Notes: a model not told the origin generated them from the letters alone. A DNA stretch of 64,000 bases from Sporosarcina sp. P13 (GCF_002743055.1 NZ_PDYM01000001.1:124001-188000); one strand, 5' to 3'; positions 47,084 to 58,417 are shown, counted from the first letter of the stretch. Made by a program: numbers and translations.

Positions 47084-47112
47084 ATACTACCCTTCGTACT
47101 CTTACCCGTCAA
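47084..47112 (-). promoter_or_regulatory. Promoter of ylxM-ffh
   Basis: Minus-strand TTGACG (47107-47112), 17 bp, TAGTAT (47084-47089); the gene start follows about 30 bp later with GGGGGAGG as ribosome site. One of the best promoter matches in the window. Confidence 0.75.
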
Positions 47113-47118
47113 GTATTT

Positions 47119-48144
47119 TTACTTGTCTTCTTCTGTACCCTCTTCATCCTCTTCATCCTCATCTTCCATCTCAAGACCGTCAGCAAATAAGCCGTAAACG
47201 TATTTTTCTGGATCAAATGGTTGTAAGTCATCAATTCCCTCACCTAGACCTACGAACTTCACTGGAATATCTAGCTTACTTCGGATTGCAAGGACAATTC
47301 CACCCTTCGCAGTTCCATCTAGCTTCGTTAATACAATGCCCGTTACATTCGTTGCTTCATTAAATGTTTGCGCTTGAATTAACGCGTTCTGTCCAGTCGT
47401 AGCATCTAAAGCTAATAGCACTTCATGAGGTGCGCCTTCGATTTCACGGCCAATAATACGATGTACTTTTTCAAGTTCATTCATTAGGTTGACTTTGTTT
47501 TGCAAACGACCTGCAGTATCACAAATTAGAACATCAACATTGCGTTTTTTCGCTGCTTTTACCGCATCAAAAATGACAGCAGCCGGATCTGATCCTTCTG
47601 CCTGCCGTACAACTTCTACCCCCGTGCGCTCTCCCCAGACGACAAGCTGATCGATTGCGCCTGCACGGAATGTATCGCCAGCAGCTAACATGACAGTTTT
47701 TCCTTCTTTTTGTAAGCGTGAAGCCATTTTACCAATAGTCGTCGTTTTACCTACACCATTGACGCCCACCATTAAAATGACATTCAAACGGCCTTCTTCA
47801 ATATTTAATTCATTAGATACTTCTTCACCAGCATTATAAATCTCCACAAGCTTTTCGGAGATCAAGGTTTGCATACCTGTCGTATCTTTAATATTTTTAC
47901 GCTTTACTTCATCTTTTAATAAATCAATTAATTCCATTACCGTGTCGAAACCAACATCCGCTTGTAAAAGAACTTCTTCTAACTCTTCGAAGAACTCTTC
48001 ATCTACAACGCGGAATCGTGAAACTAAATCATTTACTTTAGAAGTAAATGATTCACGCGTTTTAGTCAGACCGTCTTTAAATTTCTCTGTAACGGTTTCG
48101 TTCGTTCCCGTAATTTTTTCTTTCAGCTTTTTAAAAAAAGACAT
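47119..48144 (-). CDS. ftsY: SRP receptor GTPase FtsY
   Basis: Membrane docking GTPase for SRP. From ATG 48142-48144 (AAGGAG upstream) it has 341 residues: a short N-terminal amphipathic helix ([13 protein letters not shown]), N domain, and G domain with [36 protein letters not shown] and [10 protein letters not shown]. The acidic tail ([15 protein letters not shown]) is unusual in placement, since acidic extensions in other FtsY proteins are usually N-terminal. It lies 12 bp after smc. Confidence 0.97.
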   Translation of the reverse strand: MSFFKKLKEKITGTNETVTEKFKDGLTKTRESFTSKVNDLVSRFRVVDEEFFEELEEVLLQADVGFDTVMELIDLLKDEVKRKNIKDTTGMQTLISEKLVEIYNAGEEVSNELNIEEGRLNVILMVGVNGVGKTTTIGKMASRLQKEGKTVMLAAGDTFRAGAIDQLVVWGERTGVEVVRQAEGSDPAAVIFDAVKAAKKRNVDVLICDTAGRLQNKVNLMNELEKVHRIIGREIEGAPHEVLLALDATTGQNALIQAQTFNEATNVTGIVLTKLDGTAKGGIVLAIRSKLDIPVKFVGLGEGIDDLQPFDPEKYVYGLFADGLEMEDEDEEDEEGTEEDK

Positions 48145-48156
48145 CAATTCCACTCC

Positions 48157-51100
48157 TTAGCTAGTTACTTCTTCTGTTACTTCTGACAGTTTGACCGATA
48201 GCAGTTTAGAAACGCCAGACTCTTGCATCGTGACGCCATATAATACATCAGCGCCTTCCATAGTACCTTTTCGATGGGTGATTACGATGAATTGTGTCTG
48301 ATTCGAAACCTTCTTCAAATAATTACTATATCTCACAACATTCGCTTCATCCAGCGCGGCTTCTACTTCATCTAAAATACAGAACGGAACGGGACGGACT
48401 TCTAGTATAGAAAACAGTAAAGATATCACGGTTAATGCCCGCTCGCCACCAGACAACAGACGTAAGTTTTGCAGTTTTTTACCAGGTGGTCTAGCCACAA
48501 TATCTATTCCTGTGGTTAGTAGATTGGATGGTTCCGTCAAGAGTAAATCGGCCTCACCACCACCGAACATTTCTTTGAATACGCGATGGAATTGACTACG
48601 AATCGCCTCAAAGGTCGTCTCGAATCGACTTTTCATTTCTTGATCCATTTCGGACATAGCTTCTTGCAACGTATTTTTCGCTTCCACTAAATCATTTCGT
48701 TGCGTACTTAAAAACTTATGGCGTTCAAATACTTCTTCAAACTCTTGGATCGCATGTGGATTAACCGGCCCTAGAGCTGTCAGCTGCCGTTTGTATTGCT
48801 CTACAGCCATTCGCAACTGGGGAACGTCAATTTCCTCCGTTAGATGAATGGCATTGGGATGTAAGCCATATTCGTCATCTAACCGCTTTGTAACCGTTTC
48901 TAATTGTGTTTCAAGTCTAGATAATTGGATGCGTACTGCATTTAATCGTTCTGTGATTGAAAGTAGTTGTAGCCGAAGTTGCTTCATCTGTTGTTCATGT
49001 TGATGAACGATTTCGGCATGTTGCAATCGCTTCGTTCTACTTTGTTCAATCGTCTTTTCCAATTGCTGTTTTTCCACTTGGGATTGTTTCATTTGGCGAT
49101 CAATTTCTTCAGGTGATAACTCTTTACCGACCACTTGATTCCCTACATATTGTTGTTCTTCTCGCAATCGTGTAATAGATTGCGCCAACTCGTCCAACGA
49201 GTTGGTTGTTTCTTTAATCGCGTTCGCATGATACGTATTTTGTTCCTTTAACACGGCACTACTTTGCTGTAATGCAGCTAGTTTTTGTTGCAAAGCCTCT
49301 TGTTCTTCACGACGATTCTCAACTAATCGCTCCAAACTTTCCAATGTCTCTAACGTTTCGCTTAACTCCTGTTTCGTTCTCTTATGACGGCTAGATAGCC
49401 ATTCTTTTTTATCTTTCAATTCCTTTGCTGCAGTCGCTGTATCTGTTCGACCGATTTCAATAGTCGATATTTCCATTTTAACGGAACGAATCTCCATTTC
49501 CGTTTCTTGTAATGAAGAGTGGACAATAGATTTCTTCTGTTGAAGTTCTTCCATTTTACGTTGCCATTGATCTCGTTGATACAGCAGGGTGCCTACTTGA
49601 TCTCGCGTCTTCGCTAGTTGTCCATTCGCTTGCTGAATCGATTCCTCCATCCCACGCAAATGAACCGTAATCGTTTCTAGTTCCGCTTTACGTGAGAAAA
49701 GAGTCGACTGTCCTTTAGCCCCACCCCCAGTTAAAGAACCACCAGCATTTATTATATCTCCATCCAATGTGACAATTCGATAGCGGTGACCTATTGCTTT
49801 CGCTATAACGGCAGCCTCTTTTAGATCGCTTGCAACAATCGTTTGTCCCAATAAATTTTTAGCAACTGCTTCATATGCAGTAGACGTTTGAATTAAATCA
49901 AATGCTGTTCCAATAAAACCAGGCTGGCGGTTGACCAATTGTATGCTATTCATCGGCAGTTCACGAGGCTTCAAAATATCTAGCGGCAAAAAGGTTGCAC
50001 GTCCGAAATTCTTAGACTTCAAATAACCAATCGCCTGTCTCGCATCTCGTTCAGTTGCTGTAATGATATGTTGCATTGCTCCACCAAGCGCTGTTTCGAT
50101 AGCCTTCGTATACTTCGGCTCTGTAGAAATCAACTCTACTACCGCGCCTTCTATTCCTTGAAGACGTTGCCTTGCATGTAACACTTCTTTGACACCCGAA
50201 TAAAAGCCAGAGAAATCTTTCTCCAGACTTTCAAGCGCACGTATTCTACCTTGCATCTCCGATTGCTTACGCAAAGCTTGCTGTAGAAATTGCTGTTGCG
50301 TGGATAGTCTTTGCTCCGCTTCTTTTAACTCCGTACCACATTTAGCAACTGACTTTTCCACATCATTTATTTGTTGTTCGACAACCGACTTTTGTTGTTT
50401 TTTCTCTTGTTGTTCTTTGGTTAGCTGTTCCATACGCTCTAATAGCAAAGCTGTTTGAATTGTAATTTTTTCTGTTGAAGATTTTTCTCCTAGCAATCGT
50501 TCTTCAACATGTTTCACTTCACTTCGTAGAGTCGCTTCTTCATTCAACTTTTCAATATAGATGGATTTCAAGTGTTCGATTTGCTGTTCTGTTTCTTTCA
50601 CGGAACTGCTCAGCATACCCGTTACTTGTTTAATTTCGTTTGATGTATACAATAACTCTTCTTTTACTTGTTGCTGCTTCACTTGCAACGCTTGCAACTT
50701 TTCCCCAGTCACTTGTCTCAATTTCTCTGCTGACTGTAATTCTTCTTGAATACGCGCTAACTGTTGAGTTGTATTACGGCTCTTTTCAAGGGATAATAAT
50801 CGTCTGCCTTCCCACTTTTCCGCTTCAGATGTTTTATTTATTAGCTCATTTTGTAACTCATCCAGCTGCGATTCTATTTGTCGTAGCGTGATTTTATCTT
50901 TTTCTAGTGCCTGCTCCTGATTCGTTAACTGGGCATCCAATGTTAACTTTTTATCTTCATCAGTAGTGACTGCTGTGGTCTTTTCCAAGATTTGTTGTTG
51001 GAACATAATTGCATCATGATGAAGTAAACGGACATCTGCTTCCCGCAATTCTGATTGCAACTTGGCTGCTTGACGCGCTGTGGACGCTTCCTTTTTCAAA

Positions 51101-51711
51101 GGCTCCAGACGGTCATCAATTTCTTTTAAAATATCTAAGACACGATCTAAATTATCCGTAGTTTCAAAAAGCTTATGTTCCGCTTGTAGCTTATGTGTTT
51201 TATATTTCAATACACCAGCCGCTTCATCAAAAACATTTCTTCGTTCTTCTGCACGGCTATTCAAAATCTCATCCACTCTACCTTGGGAAATAATCGAAAA
51301 TGCTTCTTTTCCTAAACCAGAGTCCATGAACATAGTTGTAATATCTTTTAACCTACAAGACTGCCCGTTCAATAAATACGCGCTTTCTCCAGATCGGAAC
51401 ACACGTCTACTGACACTAATTTCCGTATAATCTAAAGGAAACAACCCTTGCGTATTATCTAAAATTAGAGTGACTTCTGCAAAATTAACAGCCTTTCGGG
51501 AATCACTTCCGGCGAAAATAACATCCTCCATTTTACTACCACGTAGTGATTTAGCAGATTGCTCTCCAAGTACCCAACGAATCGCGTCAATAATATTGCT
51601 TTTTCCGCTGCCGTTCGGACCGACAATGGCTGTCACGCCTGGCACAAAATCGATAAGAATTTTCTCAGCGAAAGACTTAAAACCTGTAATCTCTAGCCTC
51701 TTCAAAAACAC
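48157..51711 (-). CDS. smc: Chromosome partition protein SMC
   Basis: SMC condenses and segregates the chromosome with ScpA and ScpB. The 1184-residue protein has Walker A GPNGSGKS at 31-38, two long coiled coils (about 170-500 and 680-1010) around a hinge (GFYSGVKEVL; GRATFLPLDIL; LLGQTIVASDL), and the C-terminal head with the signature LSGGERALTVISLLF and Walker B FCILDEVEAALDEANV. It is 2 bp after rnc, as in B. subtilis. Confidence 0.98.
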   Translation of the reverse strand: MFLKRLEITGFKSFAEKILIDFVPGVTAIVGPNGSGKSNIIDAIRWVLGEQSAKSLRGSKMEDVIFAGSDSRKAVNFAEVTLILDNTQGLFPLDYTEISVSRRVFRSGESAYLLNGQSCRLKDITTMFMDSGLGKEAFSIISQGRVDEILNSRAEERRNVFDEAAGVLKYKTHKLQAEHKLFETTDNLDRVLDILKEIDDRLEPLKKEASTARQAAKLQSELREADVRLLHHDAIMFQQQILEKTTAVTTDEDKKLTLDAQLTNQEQALEKDKITLRQIESQLDELQNELINKTSEAEKWEGRRLLSLEKSRNTTQQLARIQEELQSAEKLRQVTGEKLQALQVKQQQVKEELLYTSNEIKQVTGMLSSSVKETEQQIEHLKSIYIEKLNEEATLRSEVKHVEERLLGEKSSTEKITIQTALLLERMEQLTKEQQEKKQQKSVVEQQINDVEKSVAKCGTELKEAEQRLSTQQQFLQQALRKQSEMQGRIRALESLEKDFSGFYSGVKEVLHARQRLQGIEGAVVELISTEPKYTKAIETALGGAMQHIITATERDARQAIGYLKSKNFGRATFLPLDILKPRELPMNSIQLVNRQPGFIGTAFDLIQTSTAYEAVAKNLLGQTIVASDLKEAAVIAKAIGHRYRIVTLDGDIINAGGSLTGGGAKGQSTLFSRKAELETITVHLRGMEESIQQANGQLAKTRDQVGTLLYQRDQWQRKMEELQQKKSIVHSSLQETEMEIRSVKMEISTIEIGRTDTATAAKELKDKKEWLSSRHKRTKQELSETLETLESLERLVENRREEQEALQQKLAALQQSSAVLKEQNTYHANAIKETTNSLDELAQSITRLREEQQYVGNQVVGKELSPEEIDRQMKQSQVEKQQLEKTIEQSRTKRLQHAEIVHQHEQQMKQLRLQLLSITERLNAVRIQLSRLETQLETVTKRLDDEYGLHPNAIHLTEEIDVPQLRMAVEQYKRQLTALGPVNPHAIQEFEEVFERHKFLSTQRNDLVEAKNTLQEAMSEMDQEMKSRFETTFEAIRSQFHRVFKEMFGGGEADLLLTEPSNLLTTGIDIVARPPGKKLQNLRLLSGGERALTVISLLFSILEVRPVPFCILDEVEAALDEANVVRYSNYLKKVSNQTQFIVITHRKGTMEGADVLYGVTMQESGVSKLLSVKLSEVTEEVTS

Positions 51712-51713
51712 AA

Positions 51714-52481
51714 TTAGTTCTCCCCTTCAGTTGTCTGCGACTGTAACTGTTCGATTGCTCGACGTGCAGCTTCCTGTTCGGCCTCTTTTTTAGACTTTCC
51801 AATTCCCTTACCGAGTGGCTGATCATTGAGATTAACTACGGTAACAAACTTTTTCGCATGTGCAGGACCTTTTTCCTCAACCACTTCATATTGAAGAGGT
51901 CCATTATTCTTTTGCTGCACTAATTCTTGCAAACGACTTTTATAATCTGTCACATGCGAAAAAGCACCGACACTGATTTTTGGAAAAACGATTCGGTTTA
52001 GAAATTCTTCGACTACTTCCATTCCTTGGTCGAGATAAAGTGCACCAATATAGGCTTCAAAAACATCTGCGAGCAGTGCTGGACGCATTCTACCACCGGT
52101 CAATTCTTCTCCCTTACCCAATAAGATAAAATCACCAAAGTGCAACTCATTGGAAAACTTTACGAGGGATGGCTCACATACAATCGCCGCTCGAAGCTTT
52201 GTTAGTTCACCTTCACTTTTTGAAGGTTCAGTACGGAATAGAAATTTGGATACACCTAGTTCTAATACAGCATCTCCTAGAAACTCTAGTCTTTCATTAT
52301 CAGAAAACTTCTTCCGTCGATGTTCATTAACATAGGAAGAATGGGTAAATGCATTAAACAATAATCTTTCATCATGAAATTGCACATCTAATTGTTTTTG
52401 AAGAACTTTAAACTTTTCTCGAACAGTATGTGGCAATGTAGGATGGGACGCTATTTCTTTAGTAGGTCTTTTATTTTTCAT
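51714..52481 (-). CDS. rnc: Ribonuclease III
   Basis: RNase III cuts double-stranded RNA in rRNA and mRNA processing. The 255-residue protein has the catalytic signature [14 protein letters not shown] (near 61-74), a second acidic cluster [15 protein letters not shown], and a C-terminal dsRNA-binding domain ([33 protein letters not shown]). It is followed directly by smc. Confidence 0.98.
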   Translation of the reverse strand: MKNKRPTKEIASHPTLPHTVREKFKVLQKQLDVQFHDERLLFNAFTHSSYVNEHRRKKFSDNERLEFLGDAVLELGVSKFLFRTEPSKSEGELTKLRAAIVCEPSLVKFSNELHFGDFILLGKGEELTGGRMRPALLADVFEAYIGALYLDQGMEVVEEFLNRIVFPKISVGAFSHVTDYKSRLQELVQQKNNGPLQYEVVEEKGPAHAKKFVTVVNLNDQPLGKGIGKSKKEAEQEAARRAIEQLQSQTTEGEN

Positions 52482-52532
52482 AAACTATTCTGCCTCTCAT
52501 CTATAATCTTTGTTTACATTTCATGGTAAAGC

Positions 52533-52578
52533 GAAAAGAGACGCCCCCTTCCTTTCAGATGAAAGGAGAAAGTGTCTC
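52533..52578 (-). terminator. Intrinsic terminator of acpP
   Basis: The minus strand forms GAGAC-...-CTCCTTTC-ATCT-GAAAGGAAG-...-GTCTC (52537-52578), followed by UUUU. It begins about 10 bp after the acpP stop. Confidence 0.75.
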
Positions 52579-52588
52579 ACCGAAAAGG

Positions 52589-52831
52589 TTATTCGCCAAC
52601 TTTTTCTGTAATGTATGTTACTGCGTCTCCGACAGTTGCAATTTTCTCTGCATCATCATCAGAAATTTCTGTTTCGAACTCATCTTCAAATTCCATAACA
52701 AGCTCTACTACATCTAGTGAATCAGCTCCTAGATCCTCACGGAAAGAAGCTTCAGGTTTTACTTCGCTCTCATCGACACCAAGACGGTCGACAACTACTT
52801 TAGTTACACGCTCAAGTACTGTTGACAACAT
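52589..52831 (-). CDS. acpP: Acyl carrier protein
   Basis: Carrier of growing fatty acids. From ATG 52829-52831 the protein has 80 residues, is highly acidic, and has the 4'-phosphopantetheine site Ser38 in [19 protein letters not shown] lies just upstream; a GTG two codons earlier would overlap that site. It has its own promoter and terminator, so it can be made in excess over the fab genes. Confidence 0.98.
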   Translation of the reverse strand: MLSTVLERVTKVVVDRLGVDESEVKPEASFREDLGADSLDVVELVMEFEDEFETEISDDDAEKIATVGDAVTYITEKVGE

Positions 52832-52875
52832 AGTCACCTCCTCTCAAGGCTACAAGCCATTTCGGCTTCTACTGA

Positions 52876-52905
52876 ATTATAGTGGTTTCACGCCTCATTG
52901 TGCAA
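52876..52905 (-). promoter_or_regulatory. Promoter of acpP
   Basis: Minus-strand TTGCAC (52900-52905), 18 bp, perfect TATAAT (52876-52881). A short hairpin (AAGCC/GGCTT) follows in the leader before the ribosome site. Confidence 0.75.
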
Positions 52906-52938
52906 CCTTAGAATAACACTTGTTCAGAAGAAATTCAT

Positions 52939-53685
52939 TTACATCACCATACCGCCATCCACATTAATCGTTTGACCGGTAATATATTTCGCTTCATCAG
53001 AGAGAAGGAACGCTACAGTGCCGGCAATATCTTCCGCACTACCAAGTGTACCTAAAGGAATAGTAGACAGCAATTGTTCTTTCATCTCTTGTCCTAGTTC
53101 CTCCGTCATATCAGTCGTGATAAAGCCGGGAGCAACTGCGTTCACTAAAATATTACGTGCTGCTAATTCTTTCGCAGTTGTTTTTGTCAAGCCGATGACA
53201 CCTGCTTTAGCTGCCACATAGTTCGCCTGTCCAGCGTTCCCTACTACACCAACTACAGAAGCTAAGTTGACGATTCTTCCTGCACGTTGACGCATCATTT
53301 GACGCGTGACTGCTTTCGTACAAAGAAAGACACCTTTTAAATTAATAGACAACACATCATCCCACTCATCTTCTTTCATACGCATTAATAAGTTATCACG
53401 TGTGATCCCTGCGTTATTGATAAGAAAATCGATTGTACCAAATTGTTTGATTGTTTCATCCATCATCGCTTTCACTTGATCCGCATCGGAGACGTTCGCC
53501 TGAAATACAAATGCTTCTCCTCCAGCGGCTTGAATTTCTTCAACAACCTCTTCGGCTTTTGCTTGGCTACCGCTATAATTGACAACGACTTTAGCACCTT
53601 CAGTTGCTAAGTGTAATGCAATTGCGCGTCCAATCCCTCTAGAAGCCCCAGTTACTACCGCTGTTTTCCCATCAAATCTTCCCAT
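52939..53685 (-). CDS. fabG: 3-oxoacyl-ACP reductase FabG
   Basis: Reduces 3-oxoacyl-ACP with NADPH. The 248-residue short-chain dehydrogenase has TGASRGIG at 12-19, NNAG at 90-93 and the catalytic Ser143, Tyr156 and Lys160 (NYVAAKAG), ending VDGGMVM. Two adjacent ATG codons (53683-53685 and 53686-53688) are possible; the first-named has better spacing from AAGGAG. It overlaps the fabD stop. Confidence 0.97.
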   Translation of the reverse strand: MGRFDGKTAVVTGASRGIGRAIALHLATEGAKVVVNYSGSQAKAEEVVEEIQAAGGEAFVFQANVSDADQVKAMMDETIKQFGTIDFLINNAGITRDNLLMRMKEDEWDDVLSINLKGVFLCTKAVTRQMMRQRAGRIVNLASVVGVVGNAGQANYVAAKAGVIGLTKTTAKELAARNILVNAVAPGFITTDMTEELGQEMKEQLLSTIPLGTLGSAEDIAGTVAFLLSDEAKYITGQTINVDGGMVM

Positions 53686-54629
53686 CATGACCACTCCTTA
53701 GCTTCTTCTAACAACTTCTGCAACGACTCTTCATCATACACTGGATAAACTGTTGCCGTGCGATCAATTTTACGAATAAGTCCGCTCAATACTTTTCCAG
53801 GACCACATTCAACAAAACGTGTCACGCCAAGTTCAAGAAGCTTTTCTACTGACTCTTCCCAACGTACTGGTGAGTAAAGCTGTTCGACAAGCAATTTTTT
53901 TATTTCTTGCTGTTCTGTCACTACATCTGCCGTGACGTTCGCAATTACTGGAATTTCCGCATCTTTCATCTCAATAGCAGCTAACGTTTTTTCAAGTTCA
54001 CCTGCAGCTGGTTGCATTAAGACTGAGTGGAATGGTCCACTTACATTTAAAGGAAGAGCGCGTTTTGCACCAGCTTCTTTTAGCGCAATACACGCTTTAT
54101 CAACACCGGCTTTTGCTCCCGATATAACAATTTGTCCAGGACAGTTCAAGTTTGCTGGTTGAACCGGATCCCCTGATTCCGTAATGTTTTGAGTAATCGA
54201 TTCGAGCACATCGCGATCCATTCCTAAAATAGCAGCCATAGCCCCTTTTCCAGCAGGTACAGCCTCATTCATATAGAGACCTCTTTTATGAACTGCAACG
54301 ACAGCATCTTTAAATGAAAGCACTTTCGATTCTACTAATGCCGTATATTCCCCAAGACTATGTCCCGCCGAATAATCAGGTATAATACCTTCTCTTTCTA
54401 GTCTCGATGCAATCATTGCTCCAACTGTCAATAACGCTGGCTGTGCATTGTAAGTCAATGTTAACTCATCTTGAGGACCTTCAAGCATAAATTTACTTAG
54501 CTCAAAACCAAGTGCCTCATCTGCCTGTTGCATGAAGTGTTTACATGCCTCGTCCTTTTCTGTGAACTCTTTACCCATTCCTACTGCTTGTGAGCCTTGT
54601 CCAGGGAAAACAAATGCTAGTTTACTCAA
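53685..54629 (-). CDS. fabD: Malonyl-CoA:ACP transacylase FabD
   Basis: Transfers malonyl from CoA to ACP. The 314-residue protein has [12 protein letters not shown] at 8-19, nucleophile Ser91 in [12 protein letters not shown] and the catalytic His in SGPFHSVLM. It overlaps plsX by 4 bases and fabG by a base or so, so the operon is translationally coupled. Confidence 0.97.
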   Translation of the reverse strand: MSKLAFVFPGQGSQAVGMGKEFTEKDEACKHFMQQADEALGFELSKFMLEGPQDELTLTYNAQPALLTVGAMIASRLEREGIIPDYSAGHSLGEYTALVESKVLSFKDAVVAVHKRGLYMNEAVPAGKGAMAAILGMDRDVLESITQNITESGDPVQPANLNCPGQIVISGAKAGVDKACIALKEAGAKRALPLNVSGPFHSVLMQPAAGELEKTLAAIEMKDAEIPVIANVTADVVTEQQEIKKLLVEQLYSPVRWEESVEKLLELGVTRFVECGPGKVLSGLIRKIDRTATVYPVYDEESLQKLLEEAKEWS

Positions 54630-55618
54630 GATTCCTCTTCCTCTCTAATGGTTTCTTTGATCGTTTCGCATACACGATATTGTACCATGGTTCTAGCTTG
54701 TCGAACGGCATTGAACAGAGCATTGGCATTTGAAGAGCCATGCGCTTTAATCACCGGATGATTCAATCCAAATAAACCCGCGCCGCCATACTCCGAGTAA
54801 TCCATTTTTTTCTTTAAGCCTTTTAAATCATCTTTCACTAGACCTGCAGCAATTTTCGTTTTCAAGGAAGACATAAATACGTCCTTGATCATTGTGAATA
54901 CGTTAAGTGCAGTACCTTCAATCGTTTTCAAGACCATGTTTCCAGTAAAACCATCCGTTACTACTACATCCGCTACGCCGTTTAGCAGGTCACGAGATTC
55001 CACATTACCGATAAAGTGAACAGGAGCCGCTTGTAACGCTTCATAAGCAGCTTTAGTCAATTCATTTCCTTTACCTTCTTCGGTGCCGATATTCAACAAT
55101 CCCACGCGCGGCTTTTCAATTCCGCGAACTTTTTCAGCATAGACACTCCCCATGACTGCAAACTGTGCCAACTGTGAAGGCTTACTGTCTGAATTTGCGC
55201 CCACATCTAAGAGCACAAATCCACTTCCATCAATGGTTGGTAATGTCGGTGCTAGCGCGGGTCTCTGAATACCTTCCAAACGGCCGACGATAAATAGACC
55301 CGCTGACATCAAGGCACCAGTGTTTCCAGCCGATACGCAAGCGTGTGCCTCGCCATCTTTCACTGCTTGCGCCATGCGAACCATTGAAGCGTCTTTCTTT
55401 TTACGAATGGCTCGTACCGGCTCATCGTCTGGATCAATAACTTCAGAACAATGAACGACTTTCAAACGTGGATGACTTTCTAAATAGGGAGCCATTTTCT
55501 CTTCATCACCGAATATATGTATTGTGACGTCATCAAATGCATGCAGACTTTGTAATGCGCCTTTAATAATCTCTCCAGGTGCATTGTCTCCACCCATTGC
55601 GTCTACTGCAATAATCAT
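54626..55618 (-). CDS. plsX: Phosphate acyltransferase PlsX
   Basis: Makes acyl-phosphate from acyl-ACP for phospholipid synthesis. The 330-residue protein starts [20 protein letters not shown] and has [32 protein letters not shown] and [17 protein letters not shown], all PlsX blocks. It is 5 bp after fapR. Confidence 0.97.
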   Translation of the reverse strand: MIIAVDAMGGDNAPGEIIKGALQSLHAFDDVTIHIFGDEEKMAPYLESHPRLKVVHCSEVIDPDDEPVRAIRKKKDASMVRMAQAVKDGEAHACVSAGNTGALMSAGLFIVGRLEGIQRPALAPTLPTIDGSGFVLLDVGANSDSKPSQLAQFAVMGSVYAEKVRGIEKPRVGLLNIGTEEGKGNELTKAAYEALQAAPVHFIGNVESRDLLNGVADVVVTDGFTGNMVLKTIEGTALNVFTMIKDVFMSSLKTKIAAGLVKDDLKGLKKKMDYSEYGGAGLFGLNHPVIKAHGSSNANALFNAVRQARTMVQYRVCETIKETIREEEES

Positions 55619-55623
55619 AAGTA

Positions 55624-56196
55624 CTACCTGCCTTTTTTTGTCGTACGGTACATCAAAAACTCGCCAGAAAAAACGGTTTCATTTTCCACTTTAGAGATGA
55701 CATCAACTACCGTACTTTTATTTTTTAACGTCTCTTGCCGAACGACAGCCCGCGCAATTACACGATCCCCCGCTCTAACTGGTTTCGCAAAATGAAGAGT
55801 AGAACGAACCGTTAAAGCCAAATCATCGTCCAAAACTGCTACAGCAAGCGAATTAGCTTGAGCGAATAAATGATGTCCTCGTGCAATCCCATTACGCATA
55901 AATACATGGTCACTCGTTACATCAAATATTGATAACGCTTTATCGTCAAGTTCCACATCAATGATCTCACCAAATATTTCTTCTGCCTGCAGCGATTTTA
56001 CTGTTTTCTGCATATGCTGTGAAGCCACTGATTTAAGCCGCTCTCTTAGTTCAGGAATTCGGCACTCCAGCCGGTCAAGTCTGACTGTTTGAACACTCAC
56101 TGAAAAATGAGCAGCAATGTCTTCATCTGTTAAAAAAGGATCCTCATCAAGTAAGCTGATTAGTAATCGCTGCCTCTCCTTCTTAGGAGTTTTCAT
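55624..56196 (-). CDS. fapR: Fatty acid and phospholipid regulator FapR
   Basis: Repressor of lipid synthesis genes, released by malonyl-CoA. The 190-residue protein has an N-terminal DeoR-like helix-turn-helix ([33 protein letters not shown] region, about 18-50) and a C-terminal hot-dog domain ([27 protein letters not shown]). It is first in fapR-plsX-fabD-fabG and has a FapR-like site in its own promoter, so it probably controls itself. Confidence 0.97.
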   Translation of the reverse strand: MKTPKKERQRLLISLLDEDPFLTDEDIAAHFSVSVQTVRLDRLECRIPELRERLKSVASQHMQKTVKSLQAEEIFGEIIDVELDDKALSIFDVTSDHVFMRNGIARGHHLFAQANSLAVAVLDDDLALTVRSTLHFAKPVRAGDRVIARAVVRQETLKNKSTVVDVISKVENETVFSGEFLMYRTTKKGR

Positions 56197-56214
56197 TTGT
56201 TACACCCCTTCAGA

Positions 56215-56231
56215 TTAGCACTTGGTCATAA
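56215..56231. promoter_or_regulatory. FapR operator
   Basis: Minus-strand TTATGACCAAGTGCTAA matches the Bacillus FapR consensus TTAGTACCTRGTMYTAA at 13 of 17 positions and keeps the near-palindromic shape. It lies 5 bp after the -10 element of the fapR promoter, so bound FapR would block initiation. The consensus is from memory. Confidence 0.75.
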
Positions 56232-56236
56232 CACTT

Positions 56237-56265
56237 AGTATATAAAGAGCTAAAACAGATTGCAA
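56237..56265 (-). promoter_or_regulatory. Promoter of fapR-plsX-fabD-fabG
   Basis: Minus-strand TTGCAA (56260-56265), 17 bp, TATACT (56237-56242), about 40 bp before fapR and adjoining the FapR operator. Confidence 0.75.
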
Positions 56266-56305
56266 GAGGTTCACTAAATTCCCATTAGAGCTACTAGCAA
56301 TCTAT

Positions 56306-58345
56306 TTAGTCAATTCTTTTTTCAGTTAATGCACCAGACTGTTCAAGACGTTTGCGAAGTACCGCATACTCATTGTCTTGCCAAAATTGTGTGGAATTCA
56401 ATAAACGTTCCGCGTCATCACGCGCAGTCGTCAATACTTTAATATCATGTACTAAGTCCGCCACTTTGAATTCTGGCATTCCACTTTGCCGCTTACCAAA
56501 AATATCTCCCGCTCCACGAAGTTCTAAATCTTTTTCAGCTAGAATAAAGCCATCATTCGTTTCTGTCATAGACTGCATACGCATTTTCCCTTCTTCTGAC
56601 TTCGGATCGGCAAGCAATACACAATAGGATTGATCAGAACCACGTCCGACTCGCCCGCGCAATTGATGCAATTGTGCTAATCCGAATCTCGTCGCATCAT
56701 AAATTAACATAAATGTTGCGTTTGGTACATTCACCCCAACTTCAACTACAGTTGTAGAAACTAAAATATTTAATTCGCCCTCACTGAATGCTCGCATGAC
56801 TTGGTCTTTTTCGGTGGAATGTAAACGACCATGCATTAATCCTACTGTATAACGACCAGAAAAATAATTGCTAAGCTCGGCGTGGACTTCCACTGCATTT
56901 TGTACATCAAGCGTATCCGACTCCTCGATTAACGGACAAATAACATATGCCTGCCGTCCCGCACATAATTCTTTCTCCATTTTCTGCAGAACTGGAAGAA
57001 CGGATTCTTCTTTTAGCCAATTTGTTTCAATTTCTTTTCTTCCTGCTGGTAATTCGTCAAGAATCGAAACATCCATTTCGCCAAAAACGGTAATCGCGAG
57101 CGTTCGTGGAATGGGGGTTGCCGTCATGAATAGGACGTCAGGGCTTAATCCTTTATCACGTAACACACGCCGTTGCTCCACGCCAAACCTGTGCTGTTCA
57201 TCTGTTACGACGAAACCAAGCTTGTGAAATTGTACCTCAGGTTGAATAAGTGCATGTGTACCAATCAGTATGTCAATATCGCCTTGCTCCAACTTTTCAA
57301 GCAACTCCCTACGCGCTTTCGCTTTTGTAGACCCAGCCAAAAATGCGACTGTCACACCAAATGGCTCAAACCAGTCTGCCAGAAGTTCCGCATGTTGCTC
57401 AGCTAAAATCTCTGTAGGCGCCATCAAAGCTCCTTGGAAACCCGCCGTCACCGCTGCATATAATGCAGTTGCCGCTACTGCGGTTTTTCCAGATCCGACA
57501 TCCCCTTGCAATAGTCGGTTCATTCGAAGGGGGGCCTTTAATTCAGCGCACAGCTCATTTACGACTCTTTTTTGTGCATTAGTCAATTCAAATGGTAAAG
57601 AAGCAATAAACTTTTTTAGTAACTCTAAATCATACTGAATAATAACTCCATGCTCCTGCTCTTTACGAATTTTCTTCATCCCTTGAATCTTTAGTTGGAA
57701 GAGTAATAATTCTTCATACGCGAAGCGTCGTCTAGCTTGTTTGACGTCCGCTAGTTTCGTTGGAAAATGAATCATTTCCAGTGCAGCCCCCACAGTCGGA
57801 AGTCTATACTCTTCTAACATAGCAATAGGAAGTGTCTCGTGGATTGTTTCCAATACTGCATCGAGCACATTACGCATATAACGTCTGAACGTTTTTTGAT
57901 GCATGACACCTTTTAAGCTATAGACAGGCTCGAAATCCACTTGTTCTCCTGTATGTAATCGATTGACCGTAATCGCTTGGCGCCCTCTATCCCATGTTCC
58001 AGAAACATTGACCTGCATGCTTGGCACTAAGCGATCCTTTAAATAATGTTGATTAAAAAATACGGCTTTTACCAAATGATGACCGACTAATAAACGCACT
58101 TGTAGACGCGAACGATTCTTCCCTGAATAAAACACAACTGGTTCCGATTCCACACGTCCTTCGACAGTGACGCGTTCATTATGGGGTGTTTCCGTCAAAT
58201 CTCTCATTCTGAAATCTTCATGTCGATAAGGGAATGTATAAAGCAAGTCTTCAATCGTTAGAATGCCCAATTTCTCAAACTGTTCTGTAGTCGCTTTACC
58301 AATTCCTTTCACTGTTCCGACGCTATTTTGCAGAATGTTTTCCAA
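56306..58345 (-). CDS. recG: ATP-dependent DNA helicase RecG
   Basis: RecG remodels stalled forks and branched DNA. The 679-residue protein has an N-terminal wedge/OB domain (about 50-150), helicase motif I GDVGSGKT at 281-288, motif II DEQH (VVTDEQHRFGVEQR), motif III MTATPIPRT, motif VI QLHQLRGRVGRG, and a C-terminal TRG-containing end. Upstream is a short non-coding island with hairpins; no serine dehydratase genes lie between fakA and recG, unlike B. subtilis. Confidence 0.98.
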   Translation of the reverse strand: MENILQNSVGTVKGIGKATTEQFEKLGILTIEDLLYTFPYRHEDFRMRDLTETPHNERVTVEGRVESEPVVFYSGKNRSRLQVRLLVGHHLVKAVFFNQHYLKDRLVPSMQVNVSGTWDRGRQAITVNRLHTGEQVDFEPVYSLKGVMHQKTFRRYMRNVLDAVLETIHETLPIAMLEEYRLPTVGAALEMIHFPTKLADVKQARRRFAYEELLLFQLKIQGMKKIRKEQEHGVIIQYDLELLKKFIASLPFELTNAQKRVVNELCAELKAPLRMNRLLQGDVGSGKTAVAATALYAAVTAGFQGALMAPTEILAEQHAELLADWFEPFGVTVAFLAGSTKAKARRELLEKLEQGDIDILIGTHALIQPEVQFHKLGFVVTDEQHRFGVEQRRVLRDKGLSPDVLFMTATPIPRTLAITVFGEMDVSILDELPAGRKEIETNWLKEESVLPVLQKMEKELCAGRQAYVICPLIEESDTLDVQNAVEVHAELSNYFSGRYTVGLMHGRLHSTEKDQVMRAFSEGELNILVSTTVVEVGVNVPNATFMLIYDATRFGLAQLHQLRGRVGRGSDQSYCVLLADPKSEEGKMRMQSMTETNDGFILAEKDLELRGAGDIFGKRQSGMPEFKVADLVHDIKVLTTARDDAERLLNSTQFWQDNEYAVLRKRLEQSGALTEKRID

Positions 58346-58417
58346 CTCAAACTCCTCCTTCCTAATCTACTGTGGAAAACGAATGTTCTTCTTTTTAGTT
58401 TACCACGAAAAAGCTGA

